A stretch of 64,000 bases of DNA from a virus: positions 62,001 to 126,000 of the IMG/VR virus record IMGVR_UViG_3300046010_015054, one strand, 5' to 3'. The translations under genes and the position numbers were made by a program. This document shows, one piece after another, positions 40,345-52,900 of the stretch. The first letter of the stretch is position 1, and each line of letters begins with the position of its first letter. Under the pieces are notes generated by a model, which made no database searches, was not told the origin of the DNA, and saw only the letters and a program-made list of their open reading frames with translations.

Positions 40345-43300
40345 TTAAACTAATTCTAGTTTTTCAAATTTAACATCAATTTTGCTATAGTCTACAGCAT
40401 AATAACCATTTTCAGCTATTACCACAGCGTCTTCAAATTGTGTTCCTAATAATTCTTGAGCCATTACACCAATATATCTAGTATTAGGATCATTAATGTA
40501 ATTATACTCGTAAATATTAATACCTAATTTAGATACACCTATTTTTACAATATTTTCTTTTAATCTAATATCTGATGTTTTTCTGTATTGAAGATAACCA
40601 TCGGCAAAATCTAATGTTTGTGAAAAATTTACTGTAAATAATTTAAAATTTACAGTTAAACCTATAGGTCCAGTACCTTCAGCCCCAATAAGACCTCTAG
40701 AACCAATAGGACCACGAGGGCCGATAGGACCTCTAGGACCTTGAGGACTAGAACCAACAGCACCAATAGGACCACGAGGACCAATATTACCAATAGGACC
40801 TTGAGGGCCTTGAATAGTACTAGCTGGGCCTCTATTGCCCCGAGGGCCTTGTACTCCTATAGGTCCTATAGGACCTTGTGGGCCCGGACCAATAGGACCA
40901 ATTATACCTCTAGGACCTTGGGGTGCAACGCCAATTGGGCCAATATTACCAATAGGACCAATTGGACCCCATGGACCACGAGGACCAATAGGACCTTGTA
41001 TGCCTTGTGGACCTTGTGGGCCCGGGCCTATAGGACCAATAATGCCAGTAGGTCCAATAGGACCTCTAGGACCAATGTTACCAATAGGGCCTTGAATGCC
41101 CTGTGGACCTTGTGGGCCAGGACCAATTGGACCAATATTACCAATAGGACCAATTGGACCCCATGGACCACGAGGACCAATAGGACCTTGTATGCCTTGT
41201 GGACCTTGTGGGCCCGGGCCTATAGGACCAATAATACCTTGAGGACCAATAGGACCTCTAGGGCCTACAATATCAGTTACATCTCCTGCAATGCCTTTAG
41301 GACCTTGAATGCCTGTAGGGCCTTGAATACCTTGTGGGCCTTGAGGACCAGGTCCAATAGGACCTATAATACCTTGGGGTCCTCTAGGACCAATAGGACC
41401 AATGTTACCAATAGGGCCTTGAATACCTTGTGGACCTTGAGGTCCAGGACCTATAGGGCCGATAATACCTTGAGGACCACGAGGACCAATGTTACCAATA
41501 GGGCCAATTGGGCCTATTATACCCCGTGGACCAATAGGACCAGGTCCAATATTACCAATAGTACCTTGTGGACCTATATTTCCAATTGGACCCTGAATAC
41601 CTTGAGGACCACGAGGTCCAATAGGTCCTTGTGGGCCTGGTCCAATAGGACCAATAATGCCAGTAGGTCCAATAGGACCCCAAGGACCTCGCGGACCAAT
41701 AGGGCCTATAATACCCTGAGGGCCTTGAGGACCAGGACCTATAGGGCCTATTATACCTTGAGGACCACGAGGACCAATAGGACCTTGAATATCATTTATA
41801 TCACCCGGAATACCTTTAGGACCTATAATACCTGTGGGGCCTTGAATGCCTTGTGGACCTTGTGGGCCAGGACCTATAGGACCTATAATACCCTGAGGTC
41901 CTCTAGGGCCAATAGGACCAATGTTACCAATAGGGCCTTGAATGCCCTGTGGACCTTGTGGGCCAGGACCTATAGGACCTATAATACCCTGAGGTCCTCT
42001 AGGGCCAATAGGACCAATGTTACCAATAGGACCTTGAATGCCCTGTGGACCTTGTGGGCCTGGGCCAATAGGGCCGATAATACCTTGAGGACCAATATTA
42101 CCCCGAGGACCTTGTATTCCTTGAGGGCCTTGAATACCCTGAGGTCCTTGTGGACCTGGGCCAATTGGACCTTGAATTCCAATAGGTCCAATAGGACCCC
42201 AAGGACCTCGTGGGCCAATAGGGCCTATAGTACCTTGAGGACCTTGTGGGCCCGGGCCTATAGGACCAATAATACCTTGAGGACCAATAGGACCACGAGG
42301 ACCTATAGCATCAGTTACATCTCCAGCAATACCTTTAGGACCTATAATACCTGTGGGGCCTTGAATGCCTTGTGGACCTTGAGGTCCGGGACCTATAGGA
42401 CCAATAATACCCTGAGGTCCCCGAGGACCAATAGGACCTTGTGTACCTTGCGGGCCTTGAATACCCTGAGGCCCTTGTGGGCCTGGACCAATTGGGCCTT
42501 GGATACCTAAAGGACCTCTAGGACCAATAGGACCAATGTTACCAATAGGACCTTGAATACCTCGCGGGCCTTGTGGACCCGGACCAATAGGACCTATAAT
42601 ACCTTGAGGACCACGAGGGCCAATAGGGCCTTGAAGATCACCAGTATCACCTGGGATACCTTTAGGACCTTGTATGCCTGTAGGTCCTTGGGTACCTTGC
42701 GGGCCTTGTGGACCTGGACCAATAGGACCGATAATACCTTGAGGTCCTCTAGGACCAATAGGCCCTTGAATACCTTGTGGACCCTGAATGCCCTGTGGGC
42801 CTTGAGGTCCAGGACCGATTGGACCCTGAATGCCTAAAGGTCCTCTAGGACCAATTGGGCCTATATTGCCAATAGGACCTTGAATACCTTGTGGACCTTG
42901 AGGTCCAGGGCCTATAGGACCAATAATACCTTGTGGACCTCTAGGACCAATAGGTCCCTGAGTACCTTGTGGGCCTTGTATGCCTTGTGGGCCTTGTGGT
43001 CCAGGTCCAATGGGGCCTTGAATTCCAATAGGTCCAATAGGACCCCATGGACCTATTAAACCACGAGGACCTTGAATACCTTGTGGGCCTTGTGGTCCTG
43101 GTCCAATAGGGCCTATAATACCTGTAGGACCTTGAATACCTTGAGGTCCTATTAAACCTCTTGGACCTTGTGGACCTTGTGGTCCTGGTCCAATAGGACC
43201 TATAATTCCTTGTGGTCCACGAGCGCCAATAGGACCTTGTATACCTTGTGGACCTTGTGGACCTTGTGGTCCTGGTCCAATAGGACCAATTATACCTCTT

Positions 43301-43707
43301 GGTCCTTGTAAGCCTTGTGGTCCTTGAGTACCTTGTGGACCTTGAATACCACGTGGACCTTGCGGTCCTTGATTGCCTCTAGGACCTTGTGTACCCCTAG
43401 GACCTTGTGGTCCTTGTAAATCAATTGGTGTTCCTGTTTTACTAGTAACAATTAAAGCTTCAGCAGGTGCATCAAATCGTAAAGCACCCGTTCTATTAGA
43501 AACAAGAACTGTATTAGGTACTACAAATCCAGCATTACTATTAATTTCAATACCTGTTGGTTTAATAGTAAATATATCAACACTACCACTTTGGACTGCT
43601 AAATCTCCTGTAACATTATTAAAAGTAAAATCTATAGCTTTACCATTTGAACTTTCAATAAATTCAAGGCTACCTGATTTAGGTATTATTTTAACATTTT
43701 TAGCCAT
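40345..43707 (-). CDS. Collagen-like fibre with S74 self-cleaving chaperone (1120 aa)
   Basis: N-terminal domain (1-95, [11 protein letters not shown]..., shared with the next gene) followed by about 910 residues of Gly-Pro-X triplets ([15 protein letters not shown]), broken at regular intervals by GPGPQ one-residue deletions. Four GPKG modules (GPKGIPGD or GPKGIAGD) hold the only lysines of the repeat region. The C-terminus is a peptidase S74 intramolecular chaperone: Ser1045 and Lys1050 in SDIRLKENI, then YIGVMAQEL and [10 protein letters not shown]. Such domains trimerise fibres and cut themselves off. Probably a trimeric collagen-like tail or whisker fibre. Confidence 0.88.
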   Translation of the reverse strand: MAKNVKIIPKSGSLEFIESSNGKAIDFTFNNVTGDLAVQSGSVDIFTIKPTGIEINSNAGFVVPNTVLVSNRTGALRFDAPAEALIVTSKTGTPIDLQGPQGPRGTQGPRGNQGPQGPRGIQGPQGTQGPQGLQGPRGIIGPIGPGPQGPQGPQGIQGPIGARGPQGIIGPIGPGPQGPQGPRGLIGPQGIQGPTGIIGPIGPGPQGPQGIQGPRGLIGPWGPIGPIGIQGPIGPGPQGPQGIQGPQGTQGPIGPRGPQGIIGPIGPGPQGPQGIQGPIGNIGPIGPRGPLGIQGPIGPGPQGPQGIQGPQGIQGPIGPRGPQGIIGPIGPGPQGPQGTQGPTGIQGPKGIPGDTGDLQGPIGPRGPQGIIGPIGPGPQGPRGIQGPIGNIGPIGPRGPLGIQGPIGPGPQGPQGIQGPQGTQGPIGPRGPQGIIGPIGPGPQGPQGIQGPTGIIGPKGIAGDVTDAIGPRGPIGPQGIIGPIGPGPQGPQGTIGPIGPRGPWGPIGPIGIQGPIGPGPQGPQGIQGPQGIQGPRGNIGPQGIIGPIGPGPQGPQGIQGPIGNIGPIGPRGPQGIIGPIGPGPQGPQGIQGPIGNIGPIGPRGPQGIIGPIGPGPQGPQGIQGPTGIIGPKGIPGDINDIQGPIGPRGPQGIIGPIGPGPQGPQGIIGPIGPRGPWGPIGPTGIIGPIGPGPQGPIGPRGPQGIQGPIGNIGPQGTIGNIGPGPIGPRGIIGPIGPIGNIGPRGPQGIIGPIGPGPQGPQGIQGPIGNIGPIGPRGPQGIIGPIGPGPQGPQGIQGPTGIQGPKGIAGDVTDIVGPRGPIGPQGIIGPIGPGPQGPQGIQGPIGPRGPWGPIGPIGNIGPIGPGPQGPQGIQGPIGNIGPRGPIGPTGIIGPIGPGPQGPQGIQGPIGPRGPWGPIGPIGNIGPIGVAPQGPRGIIGPIGPGPQGPIGPIGVQGPRGNRGPASTIQGPQGPIGNIGPRGPIGAVGSSPQGPRGPIGPRGPIGSRGLIGAEGTGPIGLTVNFKLFTVNFSQTLDFADGYLQYRKTSDIRLKENIVKIGVSKLGINIYEYNYINDPNTRYIGVMAQELLGTQFEDAVVIAENGYYAVDYSKIDVKFEKLELV
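40670..43425 (-). repeat. Tandem Gly-X-Y coding repeats of the first collagen-like gene
   Basis: About 2.7 kb of 9-nt triplet units. A larger unit of about 32 residues ([32 protein letters not shown]) recurs many times with synonymous codon changes, so the DNA is less uniform than the protein. Confidence 0.9.
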
Positions 43708-43713
43708 AGATTA

Positions 43714-46700
43714 TTAAGGGTTATAAGCTGTTAATACTCCGGCTACATAATTAAATGAAGGGTTACCTCCACTAGTATTAAGAGCAAAAGTTGTAGTAAC
43801 TCCAGTTGGTGCATTATTACCTGCTGGGCCCTGAGGACCAATGGGGCCTTGAGGACCAATAGGACCAATAGGACCAATAGCGCCTGTAGCACCTGAAGGG
43901 CCAATAGGACCTTGTGGGCCAATGGGTCCAATGTTACCAATAGGACCTTGAGCACCAGATGCACCAACAGGACCAATAGGACCCTGAATACCTTGTGGGC
44001 CTATATTTCCAATAGGACCAGTTGGGCCAATAGGACCAATAGGACCTTGAGGACCAATAGGGCCTGTAGGACCGATAGGGCCAATAGGACCAATATTACC
44101 TTGAGGGCCTTGTGGTCCAATGGGGCCAATATTACCAATTGGACCTTGGGGGCCAATAGGACCTGTAGGGCCAATAGGACCAATAGGACCTTGTGCACCA
44201 ATAGGTCCGATAGGGCCAATAGGACCAATATTACCAATTGGACCTTGAGGACCAATAGGGCCTGTAGGACCAATTGGGCCAATAGGGCCAATATTACCTT
44301 GGGGACCTTGAGGACCTATAGGACCGATATTACCAATTGGACCTTGCACACCAATAGGACCTGTAGGACCAATAGGACCGATAGGACCCTGTGGGCCGAT
44401 AGGACCAATAGGGCCTTGGGGGCCTGGAGCTTGATTATCTCCTTTAGGTCCAATTGGGCCTTGAGCGCCAATAGGGCCTTGAGGGCCAATAGGACCAGTT
44501 GGACCGATTGGACCAATAGGACCCTGTGGACCAATAGGACCAATAGGACCTATGGGACCAATATTACCAATAGGACCTTGAGGGCCAATAGGACCAGTTG
44601 GGCCAATTGGACCGATTGGACCTTGAGGACCAATTGGACCAATGTTACCAATTGGACCGATTGGACCAATAGGACCTTGAGGACCAATAGGGCCTGTAGG
44701 ACCAATAGGGCCAATAGGACCTTGTGGACCAATGGGGCCAATATTACCAATTGGACCTTGAGGACCAATAGGACCAATAGGACCAATGGGGCCAGTAGGT
44801 CCTATAGGACCAATAGGACCTTGGTTACCTTGTGGACCTTGTGGACCAATTGGACCAATAGGACCAATAGGACCTTGAGGGCCAATAGGTCCAGTAGGAC
44901 CAATGGGGCCGATAGGACCTTGAGGACCAATAGGACCGATAGGACCAATGGGGCCAGGTGCTTGGTTGTCTCCTTTAGGACCAATAGGACCTTGTACTCC
45001 AATAGGACCTTGAGGACCAATTGGACCCGTAGGACCAATAGGACCGATAGGGCCTTGAGGACCAATTGGGCCAATAGGGCCAATAGGACCAATATTACCA
45101 ATTGGACCTTGAGGACCAATAGGACCTGTAGGACCGATAGGGCCAATAGGGCCTTGGGGTCCGATAGGACCAATAGGACCTATAGGACCAATATTACCAA
45201 TTGGACCTTGGGGGCCAATAGGACCTGTAGGACCGATAGGACCGATAGGACCTTGTGGGCCGATTGGACCAATAGGACCAATTGGGCCTTGAGCTCCAAT
45301 AGGACCTTGTGGACCTATAGGACCTGTAGGACCAATAGGACCGATAGGGCCTTGGTTTCCTTGAGGACCCTGTGGGCCAATAGGACCGATAGGACCGATA
45401 GGACCTTGTGGGCCGATTGGACCAGTTGGTCCGATAGGACCAATTGGACCTTGAGGGCCGATAGGTCCAATAGGACCTTGAGGACCAGGTGCTTGGTTAT
45501 CTCCTTTAGGTCCAATAGGACCTTGTACTCCAATAGGACCTTGTGGACCAATCGGGCCAGTAGGACCAATTGGGCCAATAGGACCCTGTGGGCCAATAGG
45601 ACCAATGGGACCAATAGGGCCTTGAGCTCCAATAGGACCTTGAGGACCAATTGGACCTGTAGGACCGATAGGACCTATAGGACCTTGAGGACCTTGAGGA
45701 CCAATAGGGCCAATAGGGCCTATAGGACCTATGGGACCTTGTGGACCGATCGGACCAGTTGGACCAATTGGACCAATAGGGCCTTGGGGGCCAATCGGAC
45801 CAATAGGACCGATAGGGCCCGGAGCTTGGTTGTCTCCTTTAGGTCCAATAGGACCTTGTGCACCTATAGGACCTTGTGGGCCAATAGGACCAGTTGGGCC
45901 AATTGGACCGATTGGACCTTGAGGACCGATAGGACCTATAGGACCAATTGGGCCTTGAGCTCCAATAGGACCTTGTGGACCTATAGGGCCAGTTGGGCCA
46001 ATTGGACCTATGGGACCTTGAGGACCAATTGGACCAATAGGACCGATGGGGCCGATAGGACCTATGGGACCTTGAGGGCCAATTGGACCAGTTGGACCAA
46101 TTGGACCAATAGGACCTTGTGGGCCGATAGGACCAATCGGACCGATAGGACCAATTGGACCAATAGGACCTTGAGGACCGATAGGACCCGTAGGACCAAT
46201 TGGGCCAATAGGGCCTTGGTTACCTATAGGACCTTGTGGACCAATTGGACCTTGAGGACCGATTGGACCTTGTGGGCCGATAGGACCTGTAGGACCGATA
46301 GGACCAATTGGGCCTTGAGCACCAATAGGACCCTGTGGACCAATGGGGCCAATTGGGCCTTGTGGGCCTTGAGGACCTGTAGGACCGATAGGACCAATTG
46401 GACCTTGAGGACCGATAGGGCCAATAGGGCCGATAGGACCCTGTGGGCCAATAGGACCAATAGGACCTGTAGGGCCGATAGGACCGATAGGGCCCTGAGG
46501 ACCAATAGGACCAATAGGGCCTATGGGACCTTGTGCTCCAATAGGGCCTTGTGGTCCAATAGGACCAATAGGACCTTGTGGGCCTTGTGGACCTTGAGGA
46601 CCAATTGGACCTTGAGGACCACCACCTGTTATGGTTCCAGCTGTACCTTCTACTTCTAAAGTATTTGTACCACTATTAAACCAAACTTGTCCTGGGATTG

Positions 46701-46914
46701 GTGAAGAAGGAGAGGATCCTACAACAGGTAATACAAAAGTAGCATTATTAGCAATGGCTAAACTGCCACTATCAATAGTAGCAATGTTAACAGAACCACT
46801 TTTGATTGTTAATTGACCCGCTGATGCAAAATCAAATTTAATTTCTTTACCTACAGCAGTATCTTGGAAATTTAAGCTACCTGATTTTGGTATTATCTGT
46901 ACGTTTTTTGCCAT
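43714..46914 (-). CDS. Second collagen-like fibre protein (1066 aa)
   Basis: The N-terminal 95 residues ([16 protein letters not shown], then [20 protein letters not shown]) are paralogous to the first collagen-like protein. About 935 residues of near-perfect GPI/GPQ/GPT triplets follow. Four identical modules [11 protein letters not shown] interrupt the repeat and carry its only lysines. The C-terminus is short ([20 protein letters not shown]) and has no S74 chaperone. It might therefore trimerise through the triple helix itself, or form mixed trimers with the other collagen-like protein. It lies 6 nt before that gene's start. Confidence 0.85.
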   Translation of the reverse strand: MAKNVQIIPKSGSLNFQDTAVGKEIKFDFASAGQLTIKSGSVNIATIDSGSLAIANNATFVLPVVGSSPSSPIPGQVWFNSGTNTLEVEGTAGTITGGGPQGPIGPQGPQGPQGPIGPIGPQGPIGAQGPIGPIGPIGPQGPIGPIGPTGPIGPIGPQGPIGPIGPIGPQGPIGPIGPTGPQGPQGPIGPIGPQGPIGAQGPIGPIGPTGPIGPQGPIGPQGPIGPQGPIGNQGPIGPIGPTGPIGPQGPIGPIGPIGPIGPIGPQGPIGPIGPTGPIGPQGPIGPIGPIGPIGPIGPQGPIGPIGPTGPIGPQGPIGAQGPIGPIGPIGPQGPIGPIGPTGPIGPQGPIGAQGPIGPKGDNQAPGPIGPIGPIGPQGPIGPIGPTGPIGPQGPIGPIGPIGPIGPQGPQGPIGPIGPTGPIGPQGPIGAQGPIGPIGPIGPQGPIGPIGPTGPIGPQGPIGVQGPIGPKGDNQAPGPQGPIGPIGPQGPIGPIGPTGPIGPQGPIGPIGPIGPQGPQGNQGPIGPIGPTGPIGPQGPIGAQGPIGPIGPIGPQGPIGPIGPTGPIGPQGPIGNIGPIGPIGPIGPQGPIGPIGPTGPIGPQGPIGNIGPIGPIGPIGPQGPIGPIGPTGPIGPQGPIGVQGPIGPKGDNQAPGPIGPIGPIGPQGPIGPIGPTGPIGPQGPIGPIGPIGPQGPQGNQGPIGPIGPTGPIGPIGPIGPQGPIGNIGPIGPQGPIGPIGPTGPIGPQGPIGPIGPIGNIGPIGPQGPIGPIGPTGPIGPQGPIGNIGPIGPIGPIGPQGPIGPIGPTGPIGPQGPIGAQGPIGPKGDNQAPGPQGPIGPIGPQGPIGPIGPTGPIGVQGPIGNIGPIGPQGPQGNIGPIGPIGPTGPIGPQGPIGNIGPIGPIGPIGAQGPIGPIGPTGPIGPQGPIGNIGPIGPQGPQGNIGPIGPIGPTGPIGPQGPIGPIGPTGPIGNIGPQGIQGPIGPVGASGAQGPIGNIGPIGPQGPIGPSGATGAIGPIGPIGPQGPIGPQGPAGNNAPTGVTTTFALNTSGGNPSFNYVAGVLTAYNP
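43815..46625 (-). repeat. Tandem Gly-Pro-X coding repeats of the second collagen-like gene
   Basis: About 2.8 kb of 9-nt units on the minus strand with synonymous variation (for example GGT/GGA/GGC and CCT/CCA/CCC alternation). On the plus strand the same bases stay open in another frame and produce a spurious 915-codon ORF. Confidence 0.9.
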
Positions 46915-46928
46915 CTTTTATATATACT

Positions 46929-46937
46929 AATAAATAT
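46929..46937 (-). promoter_or_regulatory. Candidate late promoter motif before the second collagen-like gene
   Basis: Sense-strand ATATTTATT, 14 nt before the ATG at 46914; its first base is part of the TAA stop of the giant fibre gene (46937-46939). Confidence 0.5.
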
Positions 46938-49900
46938 TAGCCTTTTACGGGATATTCAACTATTAATTTCGGATCTACTTTTCTTTCTGCAAATACTACG
47001 TAATAAGCGTTTACTTCTCCACATTCACATGCTACCACGACTTGTTCAACTGACGCTGATAATACGTAGTGAGTACATGATTTTCCAATAGGTGTTAATT
47101 GTACTGATAGGCTATCATGGTATACTAAATCTTTCCAGTAATCAGGTAATGTAATTACTCCATCTCCTTCTACTTTACCTCTAATATACACACCAGTTTC
47201 TGGTCCCTCAAGCACTGAGTAGCGAAGTCTCCATCCTTCTTTTGAAGGGTGTGGTATATCAAAGTTTTTAACGTTACCATTGATTTCATTAAAGTTATTA
47301 ATATTAGAAGTTCCGGCACCATCAATATTACCAGTACCATCCATAGTAATGTTTCTAACATTACTAACATCAGTATTGTTCATATCAATGCCACCTTGAA
47401 CACTAATATCTCCGTTAACTCCTAATGTTGTGCCAGTAAATGTTAAGTTAGCTTCACCATTAATTAGACCAGCGGTACCAGTTGCGGTTAATACGTAGTT
47501 GTTAGTATTGTTGTTTATAGTAGCAGCGCCTGACGTACCTGATGAACCTGATGAGCCACTAGAACCGCTAGTACCACTAGAACCGGATGAACCTGATGAA
47601 CCGCTTGTACCTGAAGAGCCTGATGTACCACTAATGCCTATACCTGATGAACCTGAAGAACCTGATGTTCCTGAAGTGCCATTTACACCTGATAAACCTG
47701 AAGAACCAGATGTTCCAGAAGAGCCGCTTGAACCAGATGAGCCTGAGCTACCACTTGAGCCACTTGTACCTGATGAACCTGAAGTTCCTGATGAACCTGA
47801 AGTTCCTGATGAACCTGATGAGCCTGAACTGCCAGAAGATCCTGAACTGCCTGAAGTACCAGAGGAGCCTGAAGAACCACTAGTTCCTGATGAGCCTGAG
47901 CTACCTGAAGAGCCACTTGAACCTGATGTACCAGAAGAGCCTGAACTACCACTTGTGCCTGATGAGCCTGAGCTACCTGAAGATCCAGAAGAGCCACTAG
48001 TACCTGATGAACCTGAACTTCCTGACGTGCCTGATGAACCTGATGAGCCTGATGAGCCTGAAGTACCAGATGAGCCACTTGAGCCAGATGTTCCTGAAGA
48101 ACCTGAACTACCTGATGAACCTGATGAACCTGAAGTACCACTAGTTCCGTTTATACCTGATAAACCTGAAGAACCAGATGTTCCGCTTGAACCAGATGAG
48201 CCTGAGCTGCCACTTGTACCTGAAGAGCCTGAAGTTCCTGATGAACCACTAGTTCCTGAAGAGCCTGAACTACCTGAAGAACCAGAACTTCCACTAGTAC
48301 CTGATGTTCCGCTTGAACCTGAAGTACCTGATGAGCCTGAACTTCCACTTGAACCTGATGAACCTGAACTACCTGAAGTACCTGAAGTTCCTGAAGTACC
48401 ACTAGAACCAGATGTTCCTGATGAGCCTGAAGAACCAGAGCTGCCTGAAGATCCTGAAGTACCAGACGAACCTGAGCTTCCGCTAGTTCCTGATGAACCA
48501 CTAGAACCTGAGCTGCCTGATGAGCCTGATGTTCCTGAAGAACCACTTGTACCTGAAGTACCGGATGAACCACTTGAACCAGATGAACCTGAACTACCTG
48601 AAGTTCCTGATGTACCGTTAATACCACTTAAACCTGATGAGCCACTTGTACCAGATGAACCTGAGCTACCTGATGAGCCTGAAGAGCCACTAGTACCTGA
48701 AGTACCTGAACTGCCTGAAGTACCTGAACTACCGCTTGAACCTGATGAACCAGAGCTTCCGCTAGTTCCTGAGGTACCACTTGAACCTGATGTTCCTGAT
48801 GAACCACTTGAACCAGATGAACCTGAAGAGCCACTTGTACCTGAAGTACCAGATGAACCACTTGTTCCTGATGAGCCTGAAGAACCTGATGAACCAGAAG
48901 AACCACTTGTACCTGAAGTACCTGATGAACCACTAGTACCAGAAGTACCTGATGAACCTGAAGAGCCACTTGAGCCACTTGAACCAGAAGTTCCTGAAGA
49001 ACCTGAAGTACCTGAAGAACCTGAGCTACCACTTGTACCTGATGAGCCACTTGAACCTGAAGTTCCAGATGAGCCACTTGTTCCAGAAGTACCATTAATA
49101 CCACTTAAACCTGATGATCCAGATGTACCTGAGGTACCAGATGAACCTGATGATCCTGATGTGCCTGATGTTCCGCTTGAACCTGAAGTGCCTGATGTTC
49201 CTGATGAACCAGATGAACCAGAACTTCCACTAGTACCTGATGTACCGCTTGAGCCAGAAGTTCCTGATGAACCTGAGCTACCTGAAGATCCTGATGAGCC
49301 GCTAGTTCCTGAAGTTCCTGATGAACCGCTTGAACCTGATGTACCTGAAGAGCCACTTGAACCACTTGAACCGGAAGTACCACTTGTACCTGAAGTACCA
49401 TTTATACCTGAAAGGCCTGATGAACCAGATGTTCCTGAAGAACCTGAAGTTCCGCTAGTTCCTGATGAACCTGAGCTGCCTGATGTTCCTGATGAACCTG
49501 AAGTACCAGATGAGCCATCTGTACCACTAGTTCCTGATGAGCCACTAGAACCTGAACTACCACTTGAACCAGATGTTCCGCTTGAACCTGAAGTTCCGCT
49601 TGAACCTGAAGAGCCACTTGAACCACTAGTTCCTGAAGTACCAGATGAACCACTTGTTCCTGATGAACCTGAACTACCTGAACTGCCTGATGTACCGCTA
49701 GTACCTGAAGTTCCGTTTATACCGCTTAAACCTGAAGAACCTGATGTTCCTGAAGAGCCAGATGTACCTGAAGTACCTGAACTGCCTGATGAGCCCGAGC
49801 TACCACTTGTACCAGATGAACCATCTGTACCAGATGTACCACTTGAACCTGAAGAACCTGAAGTACCACTTGTACCACTTGTTCCTGAAGAACCTGAAGA

Positions 49901-52900
49901 TCCTGAAGTGCCGCTTGAACCTGAACTACCGCTTGAACCTGAAGAACCTGATGTTCCACTAGTACCTGAAGAGCCATCCGTACCTGAGGTACCTGATGAA
50001 CCAGATGAACCTGAAGTACCTGAAGTTCCGTTTATACCTGAAAGACCTGATGATCCTGAAGTACCTGAAGTACCTGAAGAACCACTAGTTCCACTTGAAC
50101 CTGATGAGCCTGAACTACCTGAGGTTCCACTTGTACCTGAAGATCCGTCTGTACCTGATGTACCTGATGAACCGCTTGTTCCTGATGAACCTGATGAACC
50201 TGATGTACCAGATGAACCTGAAGAACCACTTGTTCCTGATGAACCATCTGTACCTGAAGTACCTGAGCTACCTGAAGAACCTGAGCTACCTGAAGTGCCA
50301 GATGAACCATCTGTACCACTTGTACCCGAAGTACCTGAAGTACCATTAATACCACTTAAACCTGAAGATCCAGATGTACCTGAAGTGCCTGAACTTCCTG
50401 AAGTACCTGATGAGCCTGAGCTACCTGATGTTCCTGAAGATCCTGAAGTACCAGATGAGCCATCTGTACCAGATGTACCTGAGGAACCACTAGTTCCTGA
50501 TGAACCACTAGAACCTGAAGTTCCACTAGAGCCTGAACTACCTGAAGTACCACTTGAGCCATCTGTACCTGAAGTACCAGATGAACCAGATGATCCTGAG
50601 CTGCCTGAAGTACCAGATGAGCCATCTGTACCGCTTGTGCCTGAAGTACCTGAAGTACCATTAATACCACTTAAGCCAGAAGAACCACTTGTTCCTGAGC
50701 TACCTGAAGTACCACTTGTTCCTGAAGAACCTGAGCTACCACTTGTACCACTAGTTCCTGATGAACCATCTGTACCTGAGGTACCGCTTGAACCTGATGT
50801 TCCTGATGAGCCACTTGAACCCGAAGTTCCAGATGAACCAGAACTACCTGAAGTGCCTGAAGAACCATCTGTACCAGATGTTCCTGAAGATCCTGAACTA
50901 CCTGAGCTACCACTAGTGCCTGAAGTACCTGAGCTACCATCTGTACCACTTGAACCTGAAGTTCCAGAAGTACCACTTGTTCCGTTTATACCTGATAAAC
51001 CAGAAGAACCACTTGTTCCGCTTGTACCTGAAGAACCATCTGTACCACTTGTACCAGATGAACCAGATGTACCACTTGAGCCACTAGTTCCTGAAGATCC
51101 GTCTGTACCTGAAGTTCCTGAAGAACCGCTAGTACCTGATGAGCCTGAACTACCACTTGTGCCTGATGAGCCTGAACTACCTGATGTACCTGATGAACCA
51201 TCTGTGCCGCTTGTACCAGATGAACCTGAACTACCACTAGTACCTGAAGTACCTGAAGAACCATCTGTACCTGAAGTACCTGATGAACCACTTGTACCTG
51301 AAGTGCCATTTATACCTGAAAGACCTGAGCTACCTGATGTGCCACTAGTACCTGAAGTACCATCTGTACCACTTGTACCAGAAGTGCCACTTGTACCCGA
51401 AGAACCATCTGTACCTGAGGTGCCAGATGAACCATCTGTCCCTGAAGTTCCTGATGAACCTGAAGATCCAGATGTTCCTGATGAACCACTTGAACCAGAT
51501 GTACCTGAAGTACCTGAAGAGCCATCTGTACCTGAAGTACCGCTTGAACCATCAGTACCTGAAGTACCACTTGTGCCGGATTCACCTGAGGTTCCTGATG
51601 AACCACTTGTACCTGAGGTGCCGTTTATACCGGATAAACCTGAAGATCCGCTGGTTCCGCTTGTGCCTGAAGAACCATCTGTACCAGAAGTACCAGATGA
51701 GCCAGATGTTCCGGATTCACCACTTGTACCAGATGAACCATCTGTACCAGAAGTGCCTGAAGTACCTGATGTACCATTTATACCTGAAAGACCAGATGAA
51801 CCAGAGGTACCAGAAGAACCATCTGTACCCGAAGTACCAGAAGTGCCACTAGAACCATCTGTACCCGAAGTACCTGAAGAACCATCGGTACCACTTGTAC
51901 CTGATGAACCACTAGTACCTGAAGTACCATTAATACCACTTAATCCCGAACTTCCACTTGTTCCGCTTGTACCTGAAGATCCGTCTGTACCTGAAGTACC
52001 CGAAGAACCGCTTGTACCTGATTCACCGCTTGTACCCGAAGAGCCATCAGTTCCTGAAGTACCAGAAGTACCGCTTGTTCCGTTTATACCTGAAAGGCCT
52101 GAAGAGCCTGAAGTGCCAGATGAACCATCTGTACCAGATGTGCCTGATGAACCACTTGTGCCAGAAGTACCTGAAGAACCGTCTGTACCTGAAGTACCGC
52201 TTGAGCCATCAGTACCTGAGGTACCACTTGTACCTGAGGTTCCATTAATACCGCTTAAACCTGATGAACCTGATGTACCACTTGAACCATCTGTACCAGA
52301 TGTACCAGAAGAACCACTAGTTCCTGATGAACCAGATGTACCTGAACTACCATCTGTACCTGAAGTGCCACTTGAGCCATCAGTACCTGAAGTGCCACTT
52401 GTTCCGTTTATACCTGAAAGGCCTGAAGAGCCTGAAGTGCCACTTGTACCAGATGAACCATCTGTACCAGATGTGCCTGATGTTCCGCTTATACCTGAAC
52501 TACCATCTGTACCTGAAGTACCAGATGAACCATCTGTTCCTGAAGTTCCTGATGTGCCGCTTGTTCCGTTTATACCAGACAAACCAGAACTACCTGAAGT
52601 GCCACTTGAGCCATCAGTACCTGAAGTTCCTGATGAACCACTTGTACCACTTGTACCACTTGTGCCTGATGAGCCATCTGTACCTGATGTTCCTGAAGAA
52701 CCATCTGTACCACTTGTACCAGAGGTTCCATTAATTCCTGAAAGGCCTGAACTACCACTAGTACCTGAAGTGCCATCTGTACCACTTGTACCAGAAGTAC
52801 CACCTGTACCTGAAGTACCACTTGAACCATCTGTACCTGATGTACCTGAAGTACCATCTGTACCACTAGTTCCAGAAGTACCATTTATACCACTTAAACC

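Noticed and set aside
40741-42510. 589-codon plus-strand frame opposite the first collagen-like gene
   Set aside because: Same kind of repeat artefact; the sense gene has an S74 chaperone and a paralogous N-terminal domain.
43912-46659. 915-codon plus-strand frame opposite the second collagen-like gene
   Set aside because: Antisense artefact of GPx repeats, giving an Asn/Arg/Thr/Leu repeat with no domain at either end and no neighbours on that strand.
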